Program-made: the position numbers and the translations under genes
Shown: positions 8,090 to 16,756 of the stretch, one piece after another
Layout: every line of letters starts with the position of its first letter
Position numbering within the stretch: position 1 is the stretch's first letter
NCBI GenBank assembly: GCA_001464545.1
Contig: LNFC01000019.1
Coordinates: forward strand, 124,001 to 188,000
DNA length: 64,000 bases
Direction of reading: 5' to 3'
Source of the DNA: Acidobacteria bacterium Ga0077551
Lineage (GTDB): Bacteria; Pseudomonadota; Alphaproteobacteria; Caulobacterales; Hyphomonadaceae
Notes under the pieces: generated by a model
Seen by the model: the letters and a program-made list of their open reading frames with translations, nothing else
The model's database searches: none
What the model was told of the DNA's origin: nothing

Positions 8090-8103
8090 TCACGCAGGCG
8101 TGA
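8090..8103. promoter_or_regulatory. 14-bp palindrome between lysR and the DoxX-like gene
   Basis: TCACGCAGGCGTGA has perfect 6-bp arms separated by AG. It sits in the middle of the divergent intergenic region, 77 bp before the DoxX-like start, so it could be a second operator. Confidence 0.4.
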
Positions 8104-8180
8104 AGCGGTCTCACAACGGCGTGCTTTGTGGCTGGAGGCCGGTGCGTGTCATAGGCGGCGCACCGGGAGGACACACCGAC

Positions 8181-8705
8181 ATGAACCGCCACCTGCGCAC
8201 CTACGCGCCTATTGCTTACTCGCTGGTCGCTTCGGCCGTCTTTCTCGACAGCCTGCGATTCAAGTTCACCAACGCGCCGGAGACGCAGACGATCTTCGGC
8301 AAGCTTGATGCCTGGGCATCCGGCTTCGGCGCCGAAGGCGTGTTCGCGCAGACGGGGCTGTTCAGCCAGTATGTGATCGGCTCGGCCGAGCTGGTGGCCT
8401 CGTCGCTCTTGATCGCCAGCCTCGTGCCCGCGCTGAAGCGGCTGCGGGTTCTCGGCGCCCTGATCGCCGTCGCGGTGATGAGCGGCGCGGTCAGCTTCCA
8501 TCTCTTCACGCCGCTCGGCATTGATCCGAACAATGATGGCGGCGGGTTGTTCGCCATGGCGGTGGCCGTCTGGCTCTGCTCGATCGCCATGCTGATCGCC
8601 GGGCGCGGCGTGCTGATCGAACTGGGCCGTGCTGTGGCGCGGGTTCTCCTCCCGTCCCGCGTGCTGTCGACTGAGGGACCGGCGCTGGCCCCGGCGCGGT
8701 CCTGA
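8181..8705 (+). CDS. DoxX-like four-helix membrane protein
   Basis: 174 residues with about four hydrophobic segments (roughly 9-26, 65-88, 95-115 and 125-150). The pattern LDSLRFKFTNAPET near the first helix and AVSFHLFTPLGIDPNNDGG between later helices matches DoxX-like/YkgB-type inner membrane proteins. Their function is poorly defined; some take part in redox or thiol stress. A GGGAGG ribosome binding site lies 8-9 bp before the ATG. The divergent LysR gene is the likely regulator. Confidence 0.65.
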   Translation: MNRHLRTYAPIAYSLVASAVFLDSLRFKFTNAPETQTIFGKLDAWASGFGAEGVFAQTGLFSQYVIGSAELVASSLLIASLVPALKRLRVLGALIAVAVMSGAVSFHLFTPLGIDPNNDGGGLFAMAVAVWLCSIAMLIAGRGVLIELGRAVARVLLPSRVLSTEGPALAPARS

Positions 8706-8802
8706 TGCTGGCTGCGGAGGCGTGCAGCTCCCCCCTCCCTGCCTCCGCGGCCAGACTTGTATCTTCCTTCTTCAACTGCACCCGAACACTGGAAACGACA
8801 CG

Positions 8803-9261
8803 ATGAAACTCCGCTCTCTCCTTGCCGCTGCCGCCATTGCCATGGCGCCCGTCATTCTCTTCCCGCCCGTTGCTGCGGCCGAGCCGCCGATCTATACCGG
8901 CGCCTTCGACGACATCGCCGTGCAAGGCTATGACCCGGTCGCTTACTTCAAGGCCGGCAAGCCGGTGAAAGGCGCCAAGGAATTCTCGACGACCTGGAAC
9001 GGCGCCGAGTTCCGCTTCGCAAGCGCAGCGAACCGCGATGCCTTCAAGAAAAATCCGGACGCCTACGCGCCGCAATACGGCGGCTACTGCGCCTGGGCGG
9101 TGAGCCAGGGCTACACCGCGAAGGGCGATGCGAAGTTCTGGAAAATCGTCGATGGGAAACTGTATCTCAACTACAACAGTTCGGTGCAAAAAAATTGGGA
9201 AGGGGACATCCCGGGCTTCATCGCCTCCGCAAACACCAACTGGCCCGAGGTCATCAACTAG
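8803..9261 (+). CDS. secreted YHS-domain protein
   Basis: 152 residues with a Sec signal peptide (residues 1-26, ending VAAAEP). The YHS-type domain is at about 35-90: VQGYDPVAYFKAGKPVKG, then FRFASAANRDAFKKNPDAYAP and YGGYCAWAV. YHS domains are small metal-associated modules found in copper enzymes and transporters; alone and periplasmic, the function is unknown. It follows the DoxX-like gene by 97 bp and may be part of the same unit. Confidence 0.8.
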   Translation: MKLRSLLAAAAIAMAPVILFPPVAAAEPPIYTGAFDDIAVQGYDPVAYFKAGKPVKGAKEFSTTWNGAEFRFASAANRDAFKKNPDAYAPQYGGYCAWAVSQGYTAKGDAKFWKIVDGKLYLNYNSSVQKNWEGDIPGFIASANTNWPEVIN

Positions 9262-9268
9262 ATTTTCG

Positions 9269-9323
9269 CCGATCTGACTCGCGCGGCGCTGGAGGGTTTC
9301 TCTCCGGCGCCGTTTCAGATCGG
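9269..9323 (+). ncRNA. long structured hairpin just after the YHS gene (3' UTR element or small RNA)
   Basis: An outer perfect 8-bp stem (9269-9276 with 9316-9323) encloses an inner 10-bp stem (9285-9294 with 9302-9311, one G-T pair) and a 7-base loop. There is no T tract, so it is not an ordinary terminator. The next terminator is 170 bp downstream, leaving about 250 nt of transcribed non-coding RNA after the stop codon. Confidence 0.35.
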
Positions 9324-9491
9324 GGTGCGGGTTGGCGGGCCCGGTTGGACACCGTGCGGGTCGCGGGAAACACGGAGAAGAGGTGTGTGATCAGTGCGGT
9401 GCGCGGTTGGCGCGGGCGGGGACCGAACTGGCACGCGAGCCTTGTCGCGGCACTTCAAGTCTCTCGGCAAATTCCTTGATTTCTAAAAAGA

Positions 9492-9519
9492 AAAAGGGCG
9501 AGCTTGCGCTCGCCCTTTT
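9492..9519. terminator. bidirectional rho-independent terminator
   Basis: A perfect 12-bp stem (AAAAGGGCGAGC with its complement) around TTGC, flanked by A and T tracts. It separates the YHS transcript from the convergent histone-like gene. Confidence 0.9.
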
Positions 9520-9542
9520 GTATTTTGAAGTCGTCCGTAGAC

Positions 9543-9695
9543 TTACTTCTTTTTTGCTTTGGCGGCCGGTTTTTTGGCCGGGGCAGCTTTAGCGGTTTTA
9601 GCAGCCGGCTTTTTCACAGCGGCTTTCGGTGCAGCTTTTTTCACGGCAGGTTTAGCAGCCGGTTTTTTAGCGGCGGGTTTTTTTGCAACAGCCAT
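9543..9695 (-). CDS. histone H1-like lysine/alanine/proline-rich protein
   Basis: A 50-residue protein made almost only of Lys, Ala, Pro and Val, with repeated KKPAAK and KKAAPK motifs. Such sequences resemble the C-terminal tail of histone H1 and bacterial H1-like or AlgP-like proteins, which bind DNA without sequence specificity. The ATG at 9695 is chosen because AAAGGAGA lies at the right distance upstream. Codons are unusually A-rich for this genome because of the lysines. A nucleoid-associated role is inference from composition only. Confidence 0.7.
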   Translation of the reverse strand: MAVAKKPAAKKPAAKPAVKKAAPKAAVKKPAAKTAKAAPAKKPAAKAKKK

Positions 9696-9722
9696 CTTCG
9701 ATCTCCTTTGAGTGGCACTGCA

Positions 9723-9749
9723 ATAATATCGTGATTCGCGAGAATGCAA
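9723..9749 (-). promoter_or_regulatory. candidate promoter with internal GANTC for the histone-like gene
   Basis: On the minus strand TTGCAT (9749-9744) and TATTAT (9728-9723) are spaced by 15 bp. A GANTC site (9733-9737) lies between them, as in promoters activated by GcrA and CcrM methylation. The short spacer makes it tentative. Confidence 0.35.
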
Positions 9750-9798
9750 CTCCTAAAATTCATTTTTCAGGCGAGTCCCTGTATTAGTCCGTACACGG

Positions 9799-10716
9799 TC
9801 AATCGTCCCGTTCGGCCCAAACCTTCAATATATGATGGGCAATTGCAGAGGGAGGCGGGCAAAAAAGTTCGGAATGTTTTCCCGAAAGAATTTCGCGCAT
9901 CTCGGCGCGCGAGACCCACCGCGCGCTCTCGAGCTCTTTTGAATCGATGGTGATCGCGTCCGACTGAGCCGGAAGGATGAAGCCCATCATCAGCGATGAG
10001 GGGAAGGGCCAGGGCTGGCACGCCACATATTCCGCCTTCGCCGGATCGCATTTGATGCCTGCTTCCTCGAACAACTCGCGCGACGCGGCCTGCTCGATGG
10101 TTTCGCCCGGCTCGCAGAAGCCTGCGAGGCAGGACATGAAACCGGCGGGCCAGAATTTCTGGCGGCCGATCAGCGCGTGGCCGTTCTGCACCGCCAACAT
10201 GATCGCAACGGGATCGGTGCGCGGGAAGTGTTCGGCGCCGCACGCAGAGCACTGCGCTTTCCAGCCGGCATCGGTGATTCCGTTGCGGCCACCGCACTTC
10301 GCGCAGTAGCCGTGCGAGGTGTGCCAGAGGAAAAGGCTGCGCGCGGTGGAGGCGCAGTTGGCGTCCATCGCGGGCATCCGCGCGGCGGCCTGGCGGAAGT
10401 CGAGGAACTCGCCGATGCCTTCGATCAACGAGCCATCGAGGTCGAACTTCGGCGGAAGATCCATCGCGAAGACCGGCGCGCCGGCCTTGTCCTCACCGAG
10501 AAAGAGGCGCGGCGAGCCGGGTGAGACGCGGGCCGCTTCCGGCCCCATCCAGACGAGGCCGCCGTCGCGCGCGATCAGCGGAATGCCGTCGCGCAGCAGG
10601 AAGACGAGCGCGTCCTCGCGTTTGAAAGCGGCTTCAAGCCAGGCCTCATCGGTGCGGCGGTGGGCGGCGCGGTCGATGGGCTTGGCGGCGAGGGGCATGT
10701 CGTTCGAGTTGGTCAT
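9799..10716 (-). CDS. nudC: NAD(+) diphosphatase / NAD-RNA decapping Nudix hydrolase
   Basis: 305 residues. A zinc ribbon is formed by C138-x2-C141 and C156-x2-C159. The Nudix box starts near residue 199 (GFCEPGETIEQAASRELFEE) and is followed by QPWPFPS at 234-240, the motif specific to NADH pyrophosphatases of the NudC type. It splits NAD(H) to NMN(H) and AMP and removes NAD caps from RNA 5' ends. The ATG at 10716 is preferred over one 13 codons upstream because family similarity starts after it; either is possible. Confidence 0.92.
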   Translation of the reverse strand: MTNSNDMPLAAKPIDRAAHRRTDEAWLEAAFKREDALVFLLRDGIPLIARDGGLVWMGPEAARVSPGSPRLFLGEDKAGAPVFAMDLPPKFDLDGSLIEGIGEFLDFRQAAARMPAMDANCASTARSLFLWHTSHGYCAKCGGRNGITDAGWKAQCSACGAEHFPRTDPVAIMLAVQNGHALIGRQKFWPAGFMSCLAGFCEPGETIEQAASRELFEEAGIKCDPAKAEYVACQPWPFPSSLMMGFILPAQSDAITIDSKELESARWVSRAEMREILSGKHSELFCPPPSAIAHHILKVWAERDD

Positions 10717-10836
10717 GGCAGGGGAACTAATCCGGTTTGGCGCGCGTGGGAACATCTTCTCGCGCCAAAAGCGCCTGCCTTTACTCCGCCAAAGTCTGGT
10801 GTCCTAACTCCCGGCCATAACAGGGAGGGGAGTCCC

Positions 10837-13023
10837 ATGAAGTTGATGCACGCTGCGAGCCTCGCGGCTCTGATGATCACGGCGACTGCCTGCAGTTCGC
10901 TGCGCCCCTGGCCGAGCGAACCCGAGGCCGAAGCCTTCGCGGACGCTGCGCCGCCGGTGAACCGGTTCGCCAACATCGAGCTTGCGGCGCCGGACAAGTC
11001 CGTGCCCGCGTATGCCGATCCGGCGCTCGATCCCCTGCGCTCGGCCACGCTGTCGCGCTTCACGAGCGAACAGGAATTTCTCGATTGGCTGAAGGCGGTG
11101 CGCGGCGCTGCGAAACAGCGCGGTGTCTATTCCTGGCGCGACATGCCGGCGACGGCGATGGCGGCGCCCACCGAAGCTGCGATGTCTCCGCCGCCGCCTC
11201 CGCCCGCGATGGCGATGGCCGATGCGGCGGCGTCCGAGTCCGAGATCGTCGTGACCGGTTCCTCGATCCCGGCCGACCCGGCCAATCCCGAGATCACCAA
11301 CAATCAAAAGGCCGGCGTCGACGAGGGCGGCATCGTCAAGCAGATCGGCAACTACCTTGTCGTGCTGCAGGACGGGCGCCTGTTCGTCACCGACATCCTG
11401 CCGGGCGGCGAGCCGGGACTGAAGCTGACGGACCGCGCGAACGTCTATCGCTCCAGCGCCGAAGACACCTGGTATGACGAGATGCTCGTCTCGGGACGCA
11501 CCATCCTCGTCACCGGATATTCGTACGACGAGAATGCCAGCGAGTTCACGGTGCTGACGCTCGGCGATGACGGCAAGGTGACGCGGCAGGCGACGTTCTA
11601 CATTTCCTCCGACGACTATTACTCGGGCAGCAACTATGCCTCGCGGATGATCGACGGGAAGCTCGTCATCCACACGCCGATCTTTACGAACGGGCAAGGC
11701 TGGTGGGACGCGTTCGATCCACCGGAAATCCGCGAGTGGCGCCGCGAGGGCGAGGACGGTGAGCGCACGCACATGCGCGGGCGCCCGCTGTTCCGCGCCG
11801 AGGATATCTGGATGCCGGTGCAGCGGATGCTGGAACCGGTGATCCATACGGTGACGGTTTGCGACATCTCCGGCGCCACGGATACGTCTGCGCCGCTCTG
11901 CACGTCGACCGCGATCATCGGCACCGAGTCCCACAAGTTCCTTGTTACCCGCGATGCCTTCTGGCTCTGGATGAATCCGGGCTGGTCGGAAGTCTCGAGC
12001 GACTCGGAGGAGGCTTACCAGGCCTGTTCTGACCGCAAGGGGCATGCACCGGTGCGCGAGATCGCGACCTCTGCGCTGATCAAGTTGCCGATCAGCGGCG
12101 AGATGCCGTCGGTGCTGGGTGTGCGCGGCGCGCCGCAGAACCAGTTCTCGATGGATATGGATGCCGATACGTTCCGCGCGGTGGTGGATTGGCAGTCGCC
12201 CGCCTGTCCCGGCGGCTGGAGCACGCCGGCTACGCTGACGTTCTTCGATGCGCCGATGTCGGCTTTCACCGGCACGTTCAGCGACGCGCCGGGCGGACGG
12301 TACGTGCCGCTGCCGTCTCCCGGGACATCAGACTATGAAGCGCGCTTTACCGAGAAGCACCTTGTCTACGGCGCGCGGGAAGGTTGGGGCAGCTGGGCAC
12401 CGGCAGAGAGCGATGCGCCGCGCGAGAATGGCGTGGCGATCGTTGTGCCGGTGGACAATCCCTCCTGGCCGGTCACGCTCGACGTGCCGCATGACGTGAT
12501 CCGCGCCGAGCGTGCGGGCCCGTACATGGCGCTGACGGGGTACAAGGACCACAAGGGGCTGAGCCTCTCGCTGATCGACCTGCGCGGGGAAGATCCGAAA
12601 CTTGCCAGCACGCATGTGCTCACGAACCGGTATGAGAGCGAGAACCGCAGCCATGCCTTCAACAGCCGCATTGATGCCAAGGGCGAAGGCCTGATCGGGC
12701 TGCCGACGGTGACGCGGTCTGAGGAGTCCGAGCACTGGTGGTGGTGGTCGGCGTCTTCTGACCTCACCTATATCGCCACGGATGCAGACGGCGAGCTGAG
12801 CGAGGCGGGCCAGCTCATTGCCACCCGCGCCGATCCGGAAACGGAATCGCCCACCGGCTATGAGTGCGAGGTGTCGTGCGTGGACTGGTATGGCAACTCG
12901 CGGCCGATCTTCACCGGCGGGCGATACCTGGCGCTGCTCAATTCAGAGCTCGTGGAAGGCAAGCTGGAAGAAGGCGTCATTGAAGAAGTGCGCCGGATAG
13001 ATCTGACGGCGCCGCAGGACTGA
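10837..13023 (+). CDS. beta-propeller domain lipoprotein (COG4880-like)
   Basis: 728 residues with a lipoprotein signal peptide (ITATAC, lipidated C19) and a CAGGGAGGGG Shine-Dalgarno region before the ATG. After a Pro/Ala-rich linker comes NNQKAGVDEGGIVKQIGNYL, the entry motif of the secreted C-terminal beta-propeller family; the rest is a large beta-rich domain. Just before it the linker contains SEIVVTGSS, which resembles the N-terminal EIVVTG(S) stretch of TonB-dependent receptors. The protein probably sits in the outer membrane or periplasm. Its biochemical role is unknown. Confidence 0.75.
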   Translation: MKLMHAASLAALMITATACSSLRPWPSEPEAEAFADAAPPVNRFANIELAAPDKSVPAYADPALDPLRSATLSRFTSEQEFLDWLKAVRGAAKQRGVYSWRDMPATAMAAPTEAAMSPPPPPPAMAMADAAASESEIVVTGSSIPADPANPEITNNQKAGVDEGGIVKQIGNYLVVLQDGRLFVTDILPGGEPGLKLTDRANVYRSSAEDTWYDEMLVSGRTILVTGYSYDENASEFTVLTLGDDGKVTRQATFYISSDDYYSGSNYASRMIDGKLVIHTPIFTNGQGWWDAFDPPEIREWRREGEDGERTHMRGRPLFRAEDIWMPVQRMLEPVIHTVTVCDISGATDTSAPLCTSTAIIGTESHKFLVTRDAFWLWMNPGWSEVSSDSEEAYQACSDRKGHAPVREIATSALIKLPISGEMPSVLGVRGAPQNQFSMDMDADTFRAVVDWQSPACPGGWSTPATLTFFDAPMSAFTGTFSDAPGGRYVPLPSPGTSDYEARFTEKHLVYGAREGWGSWAPAESDAPRENGVAIVVPVDNPSWPVTLDVPHDVIRAERAGPYMALTGYKDHKGLSLSLIDLRGEDPKLASTHVLTNRYESENRSHAFNSRIDAKGEGLIGLPTVTRSEESEHWWWWSASSDLTYIATDADGELSEAGQLIATRADPETESPTGYECEVSCVDWYGNSRPIFTGGRYLALLNSELVEGKLEEGVIEEVRRIDLTAPQD

Positions 13024-13039
13024 TCCCGGTTGCCAGGGA

Positions 13040-16000
13040 TCAGGTGCTGCGCGCGCCGCCAGCGCGGGCGTTCAGGTGGTCAACGAGTTCCGGCGTGATC
13101 GTGCCGGTGACCTCGAGGCCTTCCATCGCCTGATAGTCGCTGATCGCATCGGCCGTGCGCGGACCAATCACGCCGTCGGGCGTCCCGGCGCCGAAGCCGA
13201 GACGGCCAAGTGCGGTCTGCACGGCCTGGACCTGCAGCGGGTTGCCCGTGTTCCAGCGCTGGGCGCCAAAGCGGCCATTGGCGAGGGCGACCGGCGTCTG
13301 GGCCTTCCACTTGGAGGCCTTCTCGCTGGCTTCCAGCGAGTCTGACATCGCGACGCGCGTGCGCAGGTTCTTCACTTCCTGCTCGGCGCCGGTATCACCT
13401 GCGCGTGCAGCCACTTCGAACCAGAACAGCGCCTTGGTCAGGTCCTGCGGCGTACCGATGCCTTCGGCATGCACGACGCCGAGATTGTATTGCGCATCGA
13501 CAAGGCCAAGCTCGGCGGCTTCGTTGAACCAGGCCACTGCATCGGCTTCGGACTTCGCGCCGCCTTCGCCTTCGGCGAGGAAGAGGGCGTAGTCGTACAT
13601 CGCGTTCACGTGTCCGGCTTCGGCGGCCTTCTGGATCAGGTTGCGGGCTTCGATCATGTCCTTGTCGACACCCTGGCCGCGCTCATAGAGCTTGCCGAGT
13701 TCGTACTGGGCGGGCGCGACACCTTTTTGCGAGGCGCGGCGCAGGAAGGAGGCGGCGGTTTCGAGGTCGCCTTCCGAGAGCTTCACCTGCGCATACTGGT
13801 ACTGGGCGACGGCGTTGCCGGCATTGGCTTCGGCCTCAACGGTGACGACGACCGGGATGGCCGGGAAGGTCGTGTCGCCGCGCACGGTGCGTTTCGCGGG
13901 CTCCTTCGCCGGTTCGGACTCCACGGCAGGTACGGAGGGTTTGAGTGACGGCGGGCCGCTGGCTTCGATGGCTTCTGCGGCGGTCACGATCGAGCGGATC
14001 GCGGCCTGTTCCGGTGTCAGTTCCACGGCCGGTTTCGGCGCTGGCTTGGGCGCAAATTTCGTCGCGGGCTTGAGGGCGGGCGTTACCGGCTGGACGGAGG
14101 CTAGGATGGGCGCCTCAGACTCCTGCGCCTTGGCGGAGGCAGCTTCGGCGAGGGCGAGAATTTCGCTGCTTTCGGGCTCGGCAGGAGCGGTCTCGGTTTC
14201 GCCAAACAAGGTGTCGCTGACGACGGCGGTGTCATCCTCGAACAGCATCTGCTCCGCATCGGTTGGCGCCGCGGTGACGGCGGCGGCCGTGGTCGTGGCG
14301 GCTGCCGCGCCAGTCGCCGGATCGACATAGGTGTCGACCGGGCCGGACAGGGTTGGCGTGACCGGTTGCTTGCCGCGAAGGTAGAGATAGCCGCCGACAC
14401 CGGCGCTGGTGATCACGACGGCGGATGCGGCGAGGAACATCGGCACGCGGGCGCTGCCGGATTTCTGGCCAGCAGGCTTGGCTTCGACCGGCAGCGGCGC
14501 GGCGCGCGGCTTGTTGCGCGAGGTCTTTTCCGAGGCGGCCATCGCGGCGCGGCGGGCGCGGGCGATATAGTCGGCCGTCGACTCTTCAGGCAGCGCGTCT
14601 GCGGGCGGGCGCGCCTCGGTTTCCGCGAGCGTGCGGGAGAAGTCCGGCTCGTCGTCGAAAATGTCGGACTCGCGGGTTTCGGTCTGGCTGTCTTCGAGGC
14701 TGTCGCCGATCATATCGAAGCCGTCGAGTTCGGCAACGGGATCAAAGCCGCTCTCCTCTTCAGGTTCGGCGTCCGGTTCCGGGGCATCGGCGACATAGGT
14801 GTGGACCTCTTCGGTGCTGACCTCTTCAGGCGGCTCCGGGTCAGCGGGCATCAGGCGTTCGCCGGCGGCGCGGATGGCGTCGAAGTCGGACTTGTAAGGG
14901 CTGACCGATTCCTTGTTGTCGATGACTTCCCAGCCGGAGAAGCCGGCTTCGAATTCATCGGTGTCATCGACGGCGGCGAAGGCCGGCACGTGGGTGGCGG
15001 GCTCGTCCTCGATTTCGGTTTCGAACATCGAGGCCGGTTCGTATTCCGGCTCGGAATCGGCGGTGAACATCGACGCGCCGAAGTCCGGCTCGAGGACGGG
15101 CGGCTGCGCATCGACGTGCGGCGGCGTGGTAAAGGATTCGAGGCTCTCGAGACGCGTGGCGAGTGCCGCGATGGCGCGCTGCACGGGCGAGAGCGACTCG
15201 GAGGATTGCGACTGCATCCGCTCGAGGCGTTCGGAGACGCTGGCAAGAGCGTCCGAGAGGCGGGCGTCGGAGGCCTTGCGCATGCCGTCCATGTCCTGGG
15301 CGAGCGCGGTGAGCGCTTCGTCTTGGCGTTTCTGGAGGCGGACTGCGGCCACGGTGACCTGCTCGCCGACCTGCTCGATCGCTTCGGCGCTGCGCATCTC
15401 GCTTTCTTCAAGCCGGTCCTCGACATGCGCGGCGAGCGCGTCGATGCGCTCCGCGACCTGCGTGCCGAGGCGGCCGATTTCTTCCTGCACCGTGGCGGTG
15501 AGATCTGCCGGCTCGCGGGCTTCGACTTCGGCGAGGCGGGCCTTCAGCTCACTGACTTCTGCCTTGAGGCGCTCTTCGAGCTTCTCGTCCTGGCCGGCGG
15601 CGGCGTGGGCGATCTCAGTGGCGAGTTCGATACGGGCATTGTCCACCGCGCTGCGCACGGACCGGGTCAGGTCCTCGAAGCGGGCCTCGAATTCCTGCTT
15701 CAAGCGCTCGGCTTGTTCGGGGTCGATCTGGCTGGCGACGGCTTCGATCCGCTCGTCGAGATGCGCGAACGTGGTCTCGAGGCTTTTGAGCGCCGAGTCG
15801 GTGCCGGTCTCGGCGCGGTTGAGCCGCTCCTGGATCCGCAGCAGCGTCGATTCCATTGAGTTCAGCGCGCCCGAGACATCGGCTTCGACGGCGCTGAGGC
15901 GTTCTTCGGACTGGCCCGTGACGGCGAGGCGTTCCTGGACGTTCGATTCGAGGTTGGTCATGCGCTCGGCAAGGCCGCGGGCGGTACCTTCGGCGCGGAG

Positions 16001-16669
16001 TTCTGCCTGCTCGACGGCACGTTCGACGCGGGCGGCGGCGTCCGACAGGGTGCGATCGACACGCGTCTCGATGCCTTCGACGCGGTCGGTCAGATCGGCG
16101 AAGCCTGATTCGATCCGGCCCTTGATCGCGACGGTCTCGTTCTGAGTGAGTTCGCCTTCTTCATAGACATGGGTGGCGAGCTTGCCGAGCGCGCCTTCGA
16201 GGGCGCGCAGCGCTTCGACATTGTGCTGACCGCGGTCGTCATGTTCGAGGCGGCGGACTTTCGATTGCAGCGTCTCATGGGTGACGCGCAGTTCGTCGAT
16301 CAGGCCTTCGATATGGTTGGCGATCGCGACGGTGGTCTGGTCGGTCGTCTGCAGCCGGGCGGCGAGGCCGTTGACCACATTGTCGATATTGTTGATCGCG
16401 AGGGTGGAGCGCGCTTCCGTCGCTTCGATCCGGCGGGTCAGGCGGTCGAGCGTGGAGGCTGAATCCTGGACCGGCGCCATCGGCATCGGCGGCGCGCCGG
16501 TGCGGCGGGTATAAGAGTAGGACGTCTCGCCCGGCTGGGGCTCCTCGACCATCGTCAGCAGGCGGTTGAGATACTCGCCCAGCGTGATGCCTTCCGCCAG
16601 GGCCGCTTCGCGTGCTGCGTCGCGGGCCCTCTGGTCGGTGCTGAACTTGCTCCATCCGGTCTGGCTCAT
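13040..16669 (-). CDS. podJ: PodJ-like polarity/polar organelle development protein
   Basis: 1209 residues, reading from MSQTGWSKFS (GGAGCGGCAG precedes the ATG). The N terminus (about 1-36) has the conserved segment ending EGITLGEYLNRLL. A long coiled-coil region follows (about 60-530), then an acidic linker (540-700), one transmembrane helix (about 740-765), a Pro/Ala/Thr linker, Sel1-like repeats (about 943-1106, with YDYALFLAEGEGG and YNLGVVHAEGIGTPQD) and a C-terminal peptidoglycan-binding domain (about 1136-1203). This order matches Caulobacter PodJ, which recruits polar factors at the flagellar or new pole. It is longer than the Caulobacter protein and mostly diverged in the coils. CtrA and GANTC sites lie upstream. 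Confidence 0.85.
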   Translation of the reverse strand: MSQTGWSKFSTDQRARDAAREAALAEGITLGEYLNRLLTMVEEPQPGETSYSYTRRTGAPPMPMAPVQDSASTLDRLTRRIEATEARSTLAINNIDNVVNGLAARLQTTDQTTVAIANHIEGLIDELRVTHETLQSKVRRLEHDDRGQHNVEALRALEGALGKLATHVYEEGELTQNETVAIKGRIESGFADLTDRVEGIETRVDRTLSDAAARVERAVEQAELRAEGTARGLAERMTNLESNVQERLAVTGQSEERLSAVEADVSGALNSMESTLLRIQERLNRAETGTDSALKSLETTFAHLDERIEAVASQIDPEQAERLKQEFEARFEDLTRSVRSAVDNARIELATEIAHAAAGQDEKLEERLKAEVSELKARLAEVEAREPADLTATVQEEIGRLGTQVAERIDALAAHVEDRLEESEMRSAEAIEQVGEQVTVAAVRLQKRQDEALTALAQDMDGMRKASDARLSDALASVSERLERMQSQSSESLSPVQRAIAALATRLESLESFTTPPHVDAQPPVLEPDFGASMFTADSEPEYEPASMFETEIEDEPATHVPAFAAVDDTDEFEAGFSGWEVIDNKESVSPYKSDFDAIRAAGERLMPADPEPPEEVSTEEVHTYVADAPEPDAEPEEESGFDPVAELDGFDMIGDSLEDSQTETRESDIFDDEPDFSRTLAETEARPPADALPEESTADYIARARRAAMAASEKTSRNKPRAAPLPVEAKPAGQKSGSARVPMFLAASAVVITSAGVGGYLYLRGKQPVTPTLSGPVDTYVDPATGAAAATTTAAAVTAAPTDAEQMLFEDDTAVVSDTLFGETETAPAEPESSEILALAEAASAKAQESEAPILASVQPVTPALKPATKFAPKPAPKPAVELTPEQAAIRSIVTAAEAIEASGPPSLKPSVPAVESEPAKEPAKRTVRGDTTFPAIPVVVTVEAEANAGNAVAQYQYAQVKLSEGDLETAASFLRRASQKGVAPAQYELGKLYERGQGVDKDMIEARNLIQKAAEAGHVNAMYDYALFLAEGEGGAKSEADAVAWFNEAAELGLVDAQYNLGVVHAEGIGTPQDLTKALFWFEVAARAGDTGAEQEVKNLRTRVAMSDSLEASEKASKWKAQTPVALANGRFGAQRWNTGNPLQVQAVQTALGRLGFGAGTPDGVIGPRTADAISDYQAMEGLEVTGTITPELVDHLNARAGGARST

Positions 16670-16700
16670 CTGCCGCTCCTTACGCCGGTGCCGCTCCCAC

Positions 16701-16708
16701 ATGGTTAA
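16701..16708 (-). promoter_or_regulatory. CtrA half-site TTAACCAT upstream of podJ
   Basis: Read on the minus strand, TTAACCAT lies 32 bp before the podJ start codon. This short form of the CtrA site is common in alphaproteobacterial promoters. Confidence 0.45.
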
Positions 16709-16756
16709 GGAGAACGGCGCAATTGTTTACACCCGCACAGAAATGACGGGCGTCCG

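Noticed and set aside
9195-9592. Open frames on the plus strand after the YHS gene
   Set aside because: They run through the structured hairpin and the terminator and have no homology or ribosome binding site.
14366-15859. Long open frame (497 codons) on the plus strand inside podJ
   Set aside because: It is antisense to podJ, has Arg/Gly/Val-rich translation without any family motif, and arises from the high-GC codon bias of the real gene.
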